From: Hortaea werneckii
Taxonomy: Eukaryota; Ascomycota; Dothideomycetes; Mycosphaerellales; Teratosphaeriaceae
Assembly: GCA_037044905.1 (NCBI GenBank)
Contig: JBAOKB010000174.1
Span: 372,001 to 436,000, forward strand
DNA: 64,000 nt
Reading direction: 5' to 3'
Position 1 is the stretch's first letter, and every line of letters starts with the position of its first letter. Both the position numbers and the translations under genes were made by a program. Positions 1 through 10,469 of the stretch are shown one piece after another. The notes under the pieces are model-generated. The model had not been told where the DNA came from, ran no database searches, and was given only the letters and a program-made list of their open reading frames with translations.

Positions 1-780
1 ATGGAAAGGCCAAAGGGAAAGCACGTGAAGAGGCTGAACTGGAAAGGGGAACGGATGCAACTGGTGAAGGGGCAAGGTCACGTCGTAGTGCCTAAGGGGG
101 TAGCTTGCTGAGACAGCCCCCCTCAGTATTGTGATAGTACGAAGCAAGCCTCTGCTTTCGAGGTGGCAAAGCGGGATCAGCATCAAATGCATGAAGTTAC
201 GCGGACAGGAGTCACGAGTAGAGACGCAGACGGGGACGAATCATTAGATGGTCGTTGCCGCTGATTTAAGCTTCACCTTAGCGCCCGCCACCGCGCAGAG
301 CGACTGCTTCAGATGACAGCATGCCGCATATACTCGATCTCCAGCTAAGATTAACGGCAGAAAGAATTGTCTTCCTTTTTCAGTTGCACAGGCTGTATCG
401 GTCGCCCTTGGAAACTTAAAATGAACATGCTAATGCCAACGTAGAGGCCAGTGTGACCGGGCAATGCCGTTAGATGCACAATGCGCCGTTTGGCGCACAA
501 AAAAGTGGAAGTTCGACTCCATCCGGGCTGCCAAGATGCGCAACAGTTAATCTTGCGCCAGCCAACTTGTTTGTACTCGAAGCTTGTTGTCTAAGGGTTC
601 AGCCGAAGACTAGCTACACACCTCCGCCTAGGTTCTGACGCGTAGGATCCTCGTCTCTTCATCATCCATATTCGCTCTTTTGCAAATCTTTGTTTCCTGT
701 AATTCTTCCACTATTGGCCTTCCAACTGTGTTGCTACCGTTTCGCGACAACAGGGGTGCGAAGCGCAGCATCTCGACATC
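1..780. other. Left-edge region without a supported gene
   Basis: A 39-codon open stretch begins at base 1 and stops at about 120; it could be the tail of a gene cut by the window edge, but nothing in it is recognisable. Around 505-535 there is a T-arm-like string that does not fold into a tRNA. The last 150 bases are presumably the promoter and 5' leader of the phosphatase gene. Confidence 0.5.
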
Positions 781-3099
781 ATGTCGGACACAATGAACGA
801 GGCGAACTTGGACCAGCGTCGTGCGAAGGGACACACCGGGTTCGGAGGCGAAGGCAACCACTCTTCTGCCGCCGGCGCTGCTGTCGCGGCTATGAAGGAC
901 AACTTGGGTAGCTCTGCGCCCATGGCCCAGTACCAGAACGTGCCTGCGGAGGCGACACAGCAGCATGTTCCTCGTCAGGAGTACGGCGTCGGCCCGGGGC
1001 CTCAGGTACAATCTACTACGGACAGAGTAGAAGTCCTGTGCGGTCCTCTGTTGAACTACAGGCGCATGGGCAAAGGGGAAGTGTCCGGAACGCCTGACTG
1101 GATTGGTAGCGTCCTGATCGTGATCACACCAGGCCAGCTTCCCGGCGAGCTGCTACTGAGCTACGCCGGTGTTGTTGGTGCTGGCGGTGGCGGCCATGTC
1201 GAAAAGCCAGAGTTGAACCGCAGCTTCAAGGGTGTGAAGCTTTACGAAGATCCACACAAGGGCTTTTGGCGCTTCGAGATCGAGGTGCCCTTCCAAGACC
1301 ATGAGAGTGCCTGGACATACAACATTCCGAACATGGTCTCCGCCAAGGGTGACAAAGCACACTTGGAGAAGCCAAAGCGCTTTGCTATCCCGTCTAAACA
1401 TGAGAGCATGCGTGTCATGTTCCACTCCTGCAATGGCTTCTCTGTGGGCACAGATGAGGATGCTTGGTCCGGCTGCGCGCTCTGGAACGATGTGTTGCGC
1501 GTACATGAGGAGCAGCCCTTCCACGTAATGATTGGCGGTGGTGACCAGATCTACAACGACAGCGTGCGCGTAAACGGACCTTTGAAGCCATGGACCGAAA
1601 TTTCGAACCCGCATAAGAGAAGGGACTATCCATTCAACGAAGATATGAGGCAGAAGTGTGACGAGTACTACTTCAACAACTATACGAAGTGGTACAACAC
1701 CGAGCCTTTCGCGAGTGCCAACGGGCAGATTCCACAGATCAACATCTGGGACGACCACGACATCATTGACGGCTTCGGCTCCTACACCGATCACTTCATG
1801 AGATGTCCAGTCTTCCGCGGCATTGGCGGTGTGGCTCACAAGTACTACCTCCTCTTCCAGCACCACCTTCCTCCGCCTCCATCTACATACACGACCGACG
1901 CACCGCAGACCGAGAGCAACGGCGGCATGGATTCAGTTCAGCTGAGGGACACTTACGTATTGACTCAGGGTGAAGAAGATCCATGCTACATCATTGGCAG
2001 GAAGCCAGGTCCATATGTCGAAGAGAAGAGTAGAAACATCTACTGCCGTCTCGGCAAGCACATGGCGTTCGCGGGCATTGACGCCCGCACTGAGCGGACA
2101 CGCCACCAAATCAACTACCCAGAAACCTACGATCTCTTCTTCAAGACGATCAGCGATAGGCTCGCAGCGTCTAAGGGCGATATCAAGCACCTGATGTTGC
2201 TACTCGGTGTACCTATTGCCTACCCGCGATTGCAATGGCTGGAGAACATCTTGCAATCTCCGCTCATCGGTCCACTCCGATTCCTGAACAAGCGCTTCGG
2301 TATCGCGGGCAGCTTCTTCAATCAGTTCGACGGCAACGTCGATCTGCTGGACGATCTCGATGACCACTACACGGCGCACCAACACAAGAAGGAGCGCAAA
2401 GAGCTCATCCTCCGTCTCCAGGACTTGGCCAAGAAGCACAGCGTCCGTATCTCGATTCTGTCTGGTGACGTGCACCTGGCAGCCGTTGGCCGCTTCTACT
2501 CCAACGCGAAGCAGAACATCAAGGCTGAGCATGACTGGAGGTACATTCCCAACGTCATCTCCTCCGCCATCACCAACAAGCCACCGCCCACCGCTGTGGC
2601 GAACCTGCTGGCGAAGAGGAACAAGATCCACCACCTTGACTCTGAGACGGACGAGACGCTTCTTGAGATCTTCAACCAGAATCCAGGTGTTGGCGAGCCA
2701 GGCGTCAAGCCCAAGTCAGCCGAGAACAACCATGCAACCATGCCAAGCAGGAACTACGCTATCATCTGCGAGTCAAGCCATCACAACGCCGAAGGTGCCA
2801 TGTCCAATGGCGTCAATGGTCACACGAACGGCGACGTGGCTGGCAACGGCGACAATGCGGCTTTCACCCCGCCAAAGAACCCGCGTGAGCCGCTGCACAT
2901 GGGTGAGAAGGGCGCTGGCACGAACCACCCCGCTGCCCAGGGCATCAACCGCACCGGGCTCGGCGGAGCCAACGGCCTCGATGTGACGCTCCGGGTCGAG
3001 AAGAACCCGAGCGACAACCAAGGTCACACTCAAGGCTACGGCTTCAGCATCCCGGCGCTGGAGTCTGGCGGTTACAAGGGCCAGGGCGAGAAGTGGTAG
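781..3099 (+). CDS. PhoD-like metallophosphatase domain protein
   Basis: One uninterrupted frame of 772 residues. The middle carries hallmarks of the PhoD/alkaline-phosphatase-D metallophosphatase fold: a GGGDQIYND block near residue 255, a WDDHDIIDG metal-binding block near residue 320, and an LSGDVHLA block near residue 558. Asp, His and Asn of these motifs ligate the metal pair in the family. Fungal proteins of this class are usually 650-850 residues with a poorly conserved N-terminus and a long low-complexity tail; here the tail (from about 640) is rich in Asn, Gly and Thr. There is no signal peptide, so a cytosolic enzyme is likely; the substrate is unknown. The start is the first ATG of the frame. 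No introns and no frame break, unlike many neighbours. Confidence 0.88.
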   Translation: MSDTMNEANLDQRRAKGHTGFGGEGNHSSAAGAAVAAMKDNLGSSAPMAQYQNVPAEATQQHVPRQEYGVGPGPQVQSTTDRVEVLCGPLLNYRRMGKGEVSGTPDWIGSVLIVITPGQLPGELLLSYAGVVGAGGGGHVEKPELNRSFKGVKLYEDPHKGFWRFEIEVPFQDHESAWTYNIPNMVSAKGDKAHLEKPKRFAIPSKHESMRVMFHSCNGFSVGTDEDAWSGCALWNDVLRVHEEQPFHVMIGGGDQIYNDSVRVNGPLKPWTEISNPHKRRDYPFNEDMRQKCDEYYFNNYTKWYNTEPFASANGQIPQINIWDDHDIIDGFGSYTDHFMRCPVFRGIGGVAHKYYLLFQHHLPPPPSTYTTDAPQTESNGGMDSVQLRDTYVLTQGEEDPCYIIGRKPGPYVEEKSRNIYCRLGKHMAFAGIDARTERTRHQINYPETYDLFFKTISDRLAASKGDIKHLMLLLGVPIAYPRLQWLENILQSPLIGPLRFLNKRFGIAGSFFNQFDGNVDLLDDLDDHYTAHQHKKERKELILRLQDLAKKHSVRISILSGDVHLAAVGRFYSNAKQNIKAEHDWRYIPNVISSAITNKPPPTAVANLLAKRNKIHHLDSETDETLLEIFNQNPGVGEPGVKPKSAENNHATMPSRNYAIICESSHHNAEGAMSNGVNGHTNGDVAGNGDNAAFTPPKNPREPLHMGEKGAGTNHPAAQGINRTGLGGANGLDVTLRVEKNPSDNQGHTQGYGFSIPALESGGYKGQGEKW

Positions 3100-3835
3100 G
3101 ACCGCGAAGTACAGGTCACAAAACCGGCAGAGAGAGAGATTGGGTATCCCTGTTTTTAAAGTCTTGTTTTAGTAATGGGTGTCTGTCAGGGCAAAGGAGG
3201 GGAGCTAGGAATGGGCTGGGAAACACGGTGGCGCGGATACCCTGTGCGAGTATTGATAATCCATTTGGCTTTTTTTCAACTGAGTAGTATTGTTAATGTA
3301 TAGATGCAAGAAACAGGTCTCAAACTTTCTGGCGTTTGACATGCAGGTGGTTGCCAACTTTTAGGCTAGGCGACTTTGGCCATTTGCCGACTCCAGCTCT
3401 CTGCAACAAACAGCATGCGCGAGCGAATCAAGTCGTCCTTCGCTACCAAATCGAGCGATTATGACTGCTGCCTGCCGCTTGAACTAATGCTGTGTAACAG
3501 CAATGAGCACGGCTATCCTTGGACATGCTGATTGCGCAGGATTCAAAATGGTTGTCGTATCTCTCAAATCACCTCGCACGACCCTCACAACAACAAGAAC
3601 TACACTCGCTGTGAGTCCGGGGGATGATACAGCTGCCAATGGCCCAATCATTCAGACAATTAGGGAGCAGGCGCATCAATATACCGGTTAGATCCCCCTA
3701 CAATACCCTTCCAACATCTCTCAAGATGGCTAATGCATAGCGCAGTGTCGACGCTGTCGGCTGCAGAGACGAAGGTGCAGTTATGTCGACGCGACAAGTA
3801 CATCATGTCGCTCCTGCGACGTCCTGCCGGAAACG
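3100..3835. other. Intergenic region between phosphatase and F-box gene
   Basis: Contains the 3' end of the phosphatase transcript and the promoter of the F-box gene. Short open frames here show no recognisable protein. Confidence 0.5.
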
Positions 3836-4660
3836 ATGCGCATCACCTTAGAGCAAGACGCCATCGACACCCTACGGCTATACGAGATGGTCCCGAGATC
3901 GCAGCTACCTCGCCGCACTTCCCACCCCTCCCTTGAGAAGCTCACTAAAGCCACTGCCCGCGGCGGCACGGCTATGTGGCGCTCGCTGAACACGGCGGAG
4001 CTTCTGGAAGGGATTCTGGGGCAATTGCCCATCTATGCGATGTTCCGGCTCCAGCGGACCTCGAAGCACTTCCTTGCTGTCATACGGAGATCGGCGCGGA
4101 TGAGGGAGCTGAGGACCATGGATCCGTATATACTAGTCTCGCTCCGATTTCACGACCTGCCGTTTACGCCCAAAGGGAAGATCGAGGCTCAATTGTTACT
4201 CCAAGCGAGCGCTCCCGTCACCATTCGGCTGAGGGACTCGGCTCTCGGGAAAGGGCTTGAGGGACTAGTGAACTTGGACTTGCCCGTCACGTATCATTGC
4301 AAGTACCATGTCAATACCATCTGCATGGAGACGGCGACGCTGGATGAAGCCACTTCCACTGGCTGGGTGACGCTCTATCCCGATCTACCGTGTCCGATCT
4401 CCTGGAGCCTGTCCATCGATCGCAAGGTGAGATTAGCGGAGATTCTAACCGAGCCGGAGACGGTTTTGCACGGGTCAGACGAATTAGGTTCCATCAGATT
4501 GAAACCTCACCTGGCCGTGACCGGGGTCCAGGGGACCAAGAGCAAGCTTCTTAGACGTCCGCTTTGTGTCAATGCTGCACGCTTTGAGTTGCCTTTGGTG
4601 GCGAAGGATATGGTTTGGATAGTCAACAACGAATGGAGGACACGGGACATTCCAGTATGA
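3836..4660 (+). CDS. F-box domain protein
   Basis: A 274-residue single-exon frame. Residues about 49-86 match an F-box: a Leu-rich start, then ELLEGILGQLP, then a helix with RLQRTSKHFLAVI, as in fungal proteins that open with 'nttELLEqILlqLp'. F-box proteins bind Skp1 and present substrates to an SCF ubiquitin ligase. The remaining 190 residues show no WD40, LRR or kelch repeats, as is typical of the expanded fungal F-box families of unknown target. The start is uncertain: Met47 (position 3974) sits just before the F-box and many family members begin there, which would give 228 residues. Confidence 0.75.
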   Translation: MRITLEQDAIDTLRLYEMVPRSQLPRRTSHPSLEKLTKATARGGTAMWRSLNTAELLEGILGQLPIYAMFRLQRTSKHFLAVIRRSARMRELRTMDPYILVSLRFHDLPFTPKGKIEAQLLLQASAPVTIRLRDSALGKGLEGLVNLDLPVTYHCKYHVNTICMETATLDEATSTGWVTLYPDLPCPISWSLSIDRKVRLAEILTEPETVLHGSDELGSIRLKPHLAVTGVQGTKSKLLRRPLCVNAARFELPLVAKDMVWIVNNEWRTRDIPV

Positions 4661-5450
4661 GCGACCGCGGTCACATCGGAGCAAGCGTGCGAGCGACACT
4701 GACATCCACTTGGGCTCATCGTGTAATATTTGGTGTTCATGGCCATCATTAGGACACTGACTAGCTGATTCTCCTCAGGTAGTCAGGGCTTGGATCTCGA
4801 TTATTGCTTCGGAGACCTGGCCTTCGCAACGGAAACGCTATGCCGTGGGGTGACTTTGCAGTGATGACTGCTAGCTTCCTTGACACTTCAGTGGCACAGA
4901 AATACTGAGATATGCTTATGGTCATCTCAATCCCATCTCTCTGTGCACGCTGCGTACTTGCGCCATAGATTGATCCTTGATTGTATTACAAGTGACCCTG
5001 CATCTACGATTCCACTATTGGCACTTGCGGTATTGGCAGTACATATATCGGTTTAAATGGCACGGGCATTGATGCATCGACGCCCAGAAAGATTTTTTGC
5101 TGCGACTAACAATACATAATAATACAGTGTATTCGAATGTGAAGTTGAATCAATGACTACTGTACATTACCCATGGCTCATCTTGTCCTCTTCCTTCTGA
5201 TTGGAAAACTCGCCATAAAAGCCCGAAAAACATCTGCAGCATGTTCACTGGTGGTGCGCTCATTGAAGCATGTTGATGATGACGACAACCATCTTTGTAG
5301 CTCGTGAGGGCCTGGTTCGATATTCGTGTATGCATCAGTCGGACCAGTCCATGCTTGAGACTGGAGCTGGCCTGAGGCAGTTCAAGAAGTCTGAAGCGAA
5401 TATCTCAGGGCCTTCAGAGTGAAGATATGGATAGCCTGTCTCCAGCTCTT
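4661..5450. other. Intergenic, convergent 3' ends
   Basis: Lies between the 3' ends of the F-box gene (+) and the zinc-finger gene (-). It is AT-richer than the flanking genes. I see no supported gene or RNA. Confidence 0.5.
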
Positions 5451-6551
5451 TCACGAGAATCTCCTGTGTTCTGCCGGAAGCTTACTAAGCTTACTTCGCC
5501 AGTCAAGATTCTCCTCCTTGGCCTGATTTTCAATGGCGGAGATAATACGTTCATCGTGGCCCAGTAGGCTCCAGAGACGAGTCCATTCCCATTTTTTCGG
5601 GGGAATGTTCAACTGCGTGTGTTCGGTATTTGTGTGAGTATAGTATTCATCGAATCCATCAAGGCACCGAGTACATGAAGGGCAACCGAAGTACAAACGA
5701 TCTTTAACCAATACTCGAGCTTCAGCATCGTATCTGTGCTGTTCCTTGACATGTATCTCCATTTGCTGACGAGAGCCGCGCCTTGACATTTCTTTGGGAC
5801 ATAGAGAGCATGTCAAGGTCATATGAAGGTCTTCCATATGATTCTTCAGGGTGTCTTTGCGACCGAATCCTTTATCGCAATGGGGCTCTGGACACCAAAA
5901 CACTTTATTCAGGCTCTTTGCTTTCCGCTCTTCTGCCAGAGGTCCTCTGATCTCTGGTTTCGCCGACGAGGGCAGACTTTCTGCGAGACACTGCTTGCCG
6001 GTAGGATTCTGACCGCTGAGAGGAGAGTGCGGTGGTATGACCGTCTCTTCTAATGTTTGATGCCCATTGGCTTGTCCAGGTAAGGTGCTAGGACCAGCAA
6101 GAGGGTCGAGGTCCAATAAGCCAGAATACTGTGTGGTGCTCGAGCCTGCAGAGAAATGACGCGAGGCCTCGTGAGAGAACACCGAATCATTATCTATAGA
6201 ACTCTGGCTATTGACAGTATTGATCGAGTTGCGAGCGTCACAGTCGCGAGAGTCGAATAGGGCTTGTTGAACGTTTCGTTTAATCACACTGCAATAAGAA
6301 CGTCCGGCTTGCAGTAAATGACTCCTCGTCGGCTCGGGCACAGAAGATAGATGAATGATGGACTCTCTGATATCTTGTGGTTGGTTGGCTAGCTGTGTAA
6401 TGATCTGTTGAATCACAGCACTGGCTTCGGCGCTGCCTAAATAAACATTGACAACATGCTTAATCGAACCTTCGTCTTCTGAGCCAATACTGCCGTTCAG
6501 CTTGGTGTCAGAAGCATTTTTCAGCACCAAGTGCTTGCATTCTTCGAACAT
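5451..6551 (-). CDS. C2H2 zinc-finger protein
   Basis: A 366-residue frame. C220-x4-C225-x12-H238-x4-H243 forms a classical C2H2 finger, and C248-x2-C251 with H267 and H272 forms a second, looser one. A third Cys/His group (FGCPSC..C to H..TEH) follows near residues 290-315. The first 200 residues are Ser-rich and disordered. This arrangement, fingers in the C-terminal half followed by a Trp-rich tail, is seen in many fungal C2H2 proteins of unknown target. Likely nuclear. No second exon is needed to explain it, although a short 5' exon cannot be excluded. Confidence 0.72.
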   Translation of the reverse strand: MFEECKHLVLKNASDTKLNGSIGSEDEGSIKHVVNVYLGSAEASAVIQQIITQLANQPQDIRESIIHLSSVPEPTRSHLLQAGRSYCSVIKRNVQQALFDSRDCDARNSINTVNSQSSIDNDSVFSHEASRHFSAGSSTTQYSGLLDLDPLAGPSTLPGQANGHQTLEETVIPPHSPLSGQNPTGKQCLAESLPSSAKPEIRGPLAEERKAKSLNKVFWCPEPHCDKGFGRKDTLKNHMEDLHMTLTCSLCPKEMSRRGSRQQMEIHVKEQHRYDAEARVLVKDRLYFGCPSCTRCLDGFDEYYTHTNTEHTQLNIPPKKWEWTRLWSLLGHDERIISAIENQAKEENLDWRSKLSKLPAEHRRFS

Positions 6552-8204
6552 TGCATCTCATTCTCGAGACACCAGTAAAAAGAGACCGATGATGTCGTGA
6601 TCGCGTTGAAAAATGCTGTTTGAATATCACAGAAGCTTGCGGCTGGATGTCGTGCGAGCGTAAAACATGGGGTCCAGATAGCTGCCAACTTCCCAACGTA
6701 GAGAAAGGAAATCCAGGGGTTGTGTGTACCTAGGTATGAGCTTAAAGGCGACTTGGGCGACTCACCACTGTAGTACCTACGGTTGGTACCTGCCAAGAGT
6801 GGCTGGACTGATCCGATAAGCACCTTATTGGAGGGCGGAGATACGATTGTGAAACGGAGATTTGCCAGCTCACGTGGGTTGTGTCAGAAAAGCTTCCGCT
6901 GAAATCAATGCCATCAACAGCCGGAGGCCGCCTGGTCGTTGTAATCTTTGGATGTACACTTATAAGTGGAGCTCGTTGATAATCTTCTTGCAAAATCACA
7001 GTCGTCTAGGCCTGTCCAGATTAGATCATTCCCTCAGAGGCAACAAGACCCAAAGGTCGTACCTCAGGTCTGCGTCACTTTCGGACAAATCAAAAGCCGC
7101 CTGGGCAGTGCTAGGAAGACCAGATCAGGGTTTCTATCTTGTACCTGCAGTAGCTTGTCCCGATGAAGATTTCCATTTCGTCACACCACGAGGATAGCAA
7201 GATGCCAAAGTGACAGAACTACCCAATCGTTTTGCACGAGAGCACCTAATGCCTTTGGTTGACGAACGAAATATCAGCGACTTTATTTCTTTCAGTTACG
7301 CGCAGCAAGCTTTGAAATCGGAGACCTCAGCAAAATATAAACTGTGACTTGTTGGTCGTAGTTGCCGGCGACAAAGCACGTTCGCGGCAGAAGCGGGTGC
7401 CTGTGTCAGACTCGTTCCTGCAGAATCGCCAAGCCCATCTTCAACGAAGCTCCAGCTGGTTGCATCTGTTCGTCCATCCGATGCAGATACTATGTAGTGA
7501 ATGTGCAAAACTTACGTATGCATTTCTCTTGGCGTCCCGCGCAGCGGCATAAGCAGGTGTGGCGTAGGCCACCACCTTGAGTTGTTGGCTTTCGTGCAGT
7601 ACCATGTGAGCTATTCGTAAAGCCATTGATCGGGACAAAAGATGGCAAAAGGCTCGCCGTGAGAGTAAGGGTGACAGGGTTGCCCATATGTAGGCTTGTT
7701 AGCTCTAGCCCGAACCGTCGGTTCCATCTCCGACCTAGATGGGACGTCAACTGAACAGGGATGTTCCAAAGCCCTGCTGATTGGACGAAAGATTCCTGTA
7801 CATACCGGAAAGGGCTGCGCCGCTGGGATTCGGCCAGTCTGACACCTCTTGACCCCTTTTTTGCCTTGATGAGGATGGCGCCACTCCTTCTGCCAGCTAC
7901 GGGAGAGCATCGCGCGGATGGCGTGCGCGCCCATCTGGCAGCGTGCGCATCTGGGTGCCATCGATGCCACCTGTCAGCGCCAGATGTCTGTATGCCTGTT
8001 GTCCTCGAATGCATGTTGGGCCTTCGGACGGATGAGCATGGACTTTGACTATGACCTGGGACTACGACAAGTATTTAAGGGCGGCCTCGAGTGTGTTTGA
8101 GAGCACAAAACATTTACCATTGCAGGCAAAGAAACGGCCAACAACATTTTACATCACCCAGCACAGCTCTCGCCAACCAACAGTCGACAGGAATTGTCCA
8201 TACA
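6552..8204. other. Long intergenic region, no supported gene
   Basis: Several overlapping frames of 60-174 codons occur on both strands between 6500 and 8050, but all have unnatural composition (rich in Arg, Ser, Cys and His) and mutually contradict each other. No domain, signal peptide or splice-linked conserved product was found. Confidence 0.45.
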
Positions 8205-8611
8205 ATGTCCGCAACCAACTCAAAGAACATGACCGTGCTGGACGAAGCCCATGCCTCCACTCAAAATGAGACGGCGGTCGCGACCGCCGTTGCAAAAGTC
8301 GCACGCTGGGTGCCAGATCTGAATCTTACCGTCAATCTGGTCGGCGGCCTGGTCAGCACATCGCTGAAGGTCTACCAGGTGTACCTCAACATCATGCAAC
8401 TCCGTCAGCTCCATTGTCTGGCCCATGGTGAGTGTGAAATGATTCTTCAAGTCCTCTGATGGATCAATCGCTGACAGCGAAAAGGTGCAGGCAACTAAAC
8501 GGCTTTTGCTTGTGGAGGAAGCTGCGGTCTTTTTGTTTTTGTTTTTGCGTTTCCACGCCTGGCTTTCTCGGTTTCGACACGTCAATGTGCAGGAGCTGTT
8601 CAAAGAGGATA
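8205..8611 (+). CDS. Possible small two-exon protein of unknown function
   Basis: An ATG at 8205 opens a frame with natural composition: a Thr/Asn-rich start, then an amphipathic or hydrophobic stretch (LTVNLVGGLVSTSLKVYQVYL). A consensus donor GTGAGTGTG occurs after about 74 codons and an acceptor CAATGTGCAG about 160 bases later; splicing would end the product a few residues after the junction. I do not recognise it. It may be a spurious frame. Confidence 0.22.
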
Positions 8612-8744
8612 ACTAGCGTGGCCATGAAGAGGAAATCGGGTATTGATCTGGTATTATAACAGCGTTGGAGGGTTTGCGGTCGATACATCGGGCATAAAGT
8701 TATGCCAAACTGCGGTTTTCTTTCTCTGGCAAAGGCAGCCAGGT

Positions 8745-9670
8745 TCACTGCCATTCCGGATCCTCAAGTCGTCTGAAAACAGCTATAAATTTAGTGCCAT
8801 TGTTCCTCTCAACCTTCTTGCCTTCCTCAGTCTCCTTCTTCATCACATCAACACACTCATCACCATCAACCTCATCGCCCGTGATCCTCTCAAAGCTCGG
8901 ATGCGCCTCGAGATGCTCCACCATCCAATTATGTAGGTCCTCAACGTCCGTGATCGTGTACACCTTGCCACCCGGCTTCATCACATACGCATACTCCGAG
9001 TTAAGCGTCGTACTGACAATCCGCGCCTTGTGCTTCCGCGCCTTGAAGTGCGGATCCGGGAAGCAGAGGAAGATCTTGGTGAGCTGGGCTTTGCGGAAAA
9101 AATTCGGCAGAAACTTCATCGTGTTGGCTCGTAAGCAGGAGACGTTCTGATAGCGACCCGGCACGAGGTCGCCTTCCCTCTTCTCGTCGGCTGCGACGTC
9201 CTGCTGCGTGCGGAGGGCCTTGGCTTTCTCCTGTACGAACTCGGTGACCGCAGTGCGGATCTCCATGCCGAGGATCAAGGTCTGGGGCATTTTGGGGGCG
9301 AGGGCAAACAGCAGGCCGCCAAACCCGCACCCGATGTCTGCAACTTCGACGTCCTGGGCCATGCGAGGGATGAGGTTCTCGTCAACGTCCTCCCTGGATA
9401 TGGGGTCGTCCTTGGGAACACCTGCAGGGATGGTGGCGGTAAAAGCCGGAAAATGCTCACTCCAGTTCATCCTTTGCGGACATTTGGGCTGTACCTCATC
9501 GTGAGCAAACATTATCATCTGGGACATGTCCATGCGGCTCAAACTCACTATTCGAGGTCATGGTCACTGAAGGGATTCGCGTGGGCTCGCTGGCGGTAGA
9601 ACTTCTTTTGTGGCATTGCAGTTTCAGGCTTCTCGTCGCGCCTTTGGCGCTTTTTCGGTGGGCCTCCCAT
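8745..9670 (-). CDS. TRM8: tRNA (guanine-N7-)-methyltransferase catalytic subunit
   Basis: Two exons, 9549-9670 and 8745-9488. The intron 9489-9548 has donor GTGAGT, branch-like GCTCAC and acceptor ACAG. Exon 1 holds the basic N-terminus and the conserved KKFYRQRAHANPFSDH block. Exon 2 holds the SAM-binding ADIGCGFGG motif, then the KIFLCFPDPHFK block involved in catalysis and tRNA contact, ending about 25 residues after the FIAVFRR segment. The enzyme methylates G46 in the variable loop of tRNAs, acting with the WD40 partner Trm82. The frame does not close across the intron: exon 1 ends in phase 2 while exon 2 needs one more base, so one base appears missing beside the CCC run at 9486-9488. 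Corrected length would be about 288 residues, normal for the family. Confidence 0.88.
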
Positions 9671-10469
9671 TATGACTCTGGTGACTCTGTAATTTGCTGC
9701 TCCAATATCCAGTCAAATGCGGCATATGAAGGCGGAATCAGGATTGGCTTTCGCTGGATGAAGTCCCAAGGGCAAATTGAATCCACAGATACAGGACCTG
9801 ATGGACCAGACATGGATTCTGATGCCTGAGGACCAAACTTTTACTTGCTGCAGGTGGCCGGGGGGGACCGACTCCAGGGCTACCAGGGTACCTGTGCCTA
9901 GATACGGTCGGGTAGTTTCCACTTTGCAATGAGACTGGAACCGTCTTTGGACAAGCATCGACGTCTGCAATGATGAGACCAAGTTTTGTGAAACAGTGAA
10001 ATGCGCTTGCGCTCGTAGTCACATACATTTTCTTCGGTAGCCCTGCGACAATGGCTACATAGAGCAAAGGCTAAAAAGCTAAGATATCTCGCGCCGTAGC
10101 GACAAAAGACCCTCTTCGCTCAGATACTATTGTACAAAGTGTCGCATTTTCGTAATCGTAAACCGTTCCCCAAATCAATACCCCTTACAGATGCCTCATC
10201 TCGATGATGAAATGGATTTCTTGCTTGCGCCGTACCCAATGCCCACCTTTTCCCCTTTCCCCTGTCTTCCGTAGTAGCAACCTATTAAATCCGTCGCGAT
10301 GCTTGACTTTTCCTAGTGCTGCCAGGATGCATGTTAATTGAAGGAATATTAAAAATCCTGGTATATCCAGAGAATCAAAAAAAAAAAAAAAAAAAAAGCT
10401 ATTCAAAAGAACGATCCCAAAGTGCGGGATCTGCTGGGTATATGCGCGAAAAGCAGAAGTCGGGTGATT
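9671..10469. other. Intergenic between TRM8 5' end and homeobox 3' end
   Basis: Upstream region of TRM8 and 3' flank of the homeobox gene, both on the minus strand. Contains a run of 21 A (plus strand) at 10377-10397. No supported gene. Confidence 0.5.
10377..10397. repeat. A21 homopolymer
   Basis: Twenty-one consecutive A on the plus strand, just beyond the 3' end of the homeobox gene. It reads as T on the gene's strand, so it is not a retroposed poly(A) tail of that gene. Confidence 0.9.

Noticed and set aside
480..540. tRNA-like 3' end (AGTTCGACTCC followed by a CCA-like end)
   Set aside because: The T-stem does not pair properly and no matching 5' acceptor, D-arm or anticodon arm lies upstream.
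10377..10397. A21 run as a retroposon tail
   Set aside because: No target-site duplication or element body is next to it, and it is oriented opposite to the adjacent gene.
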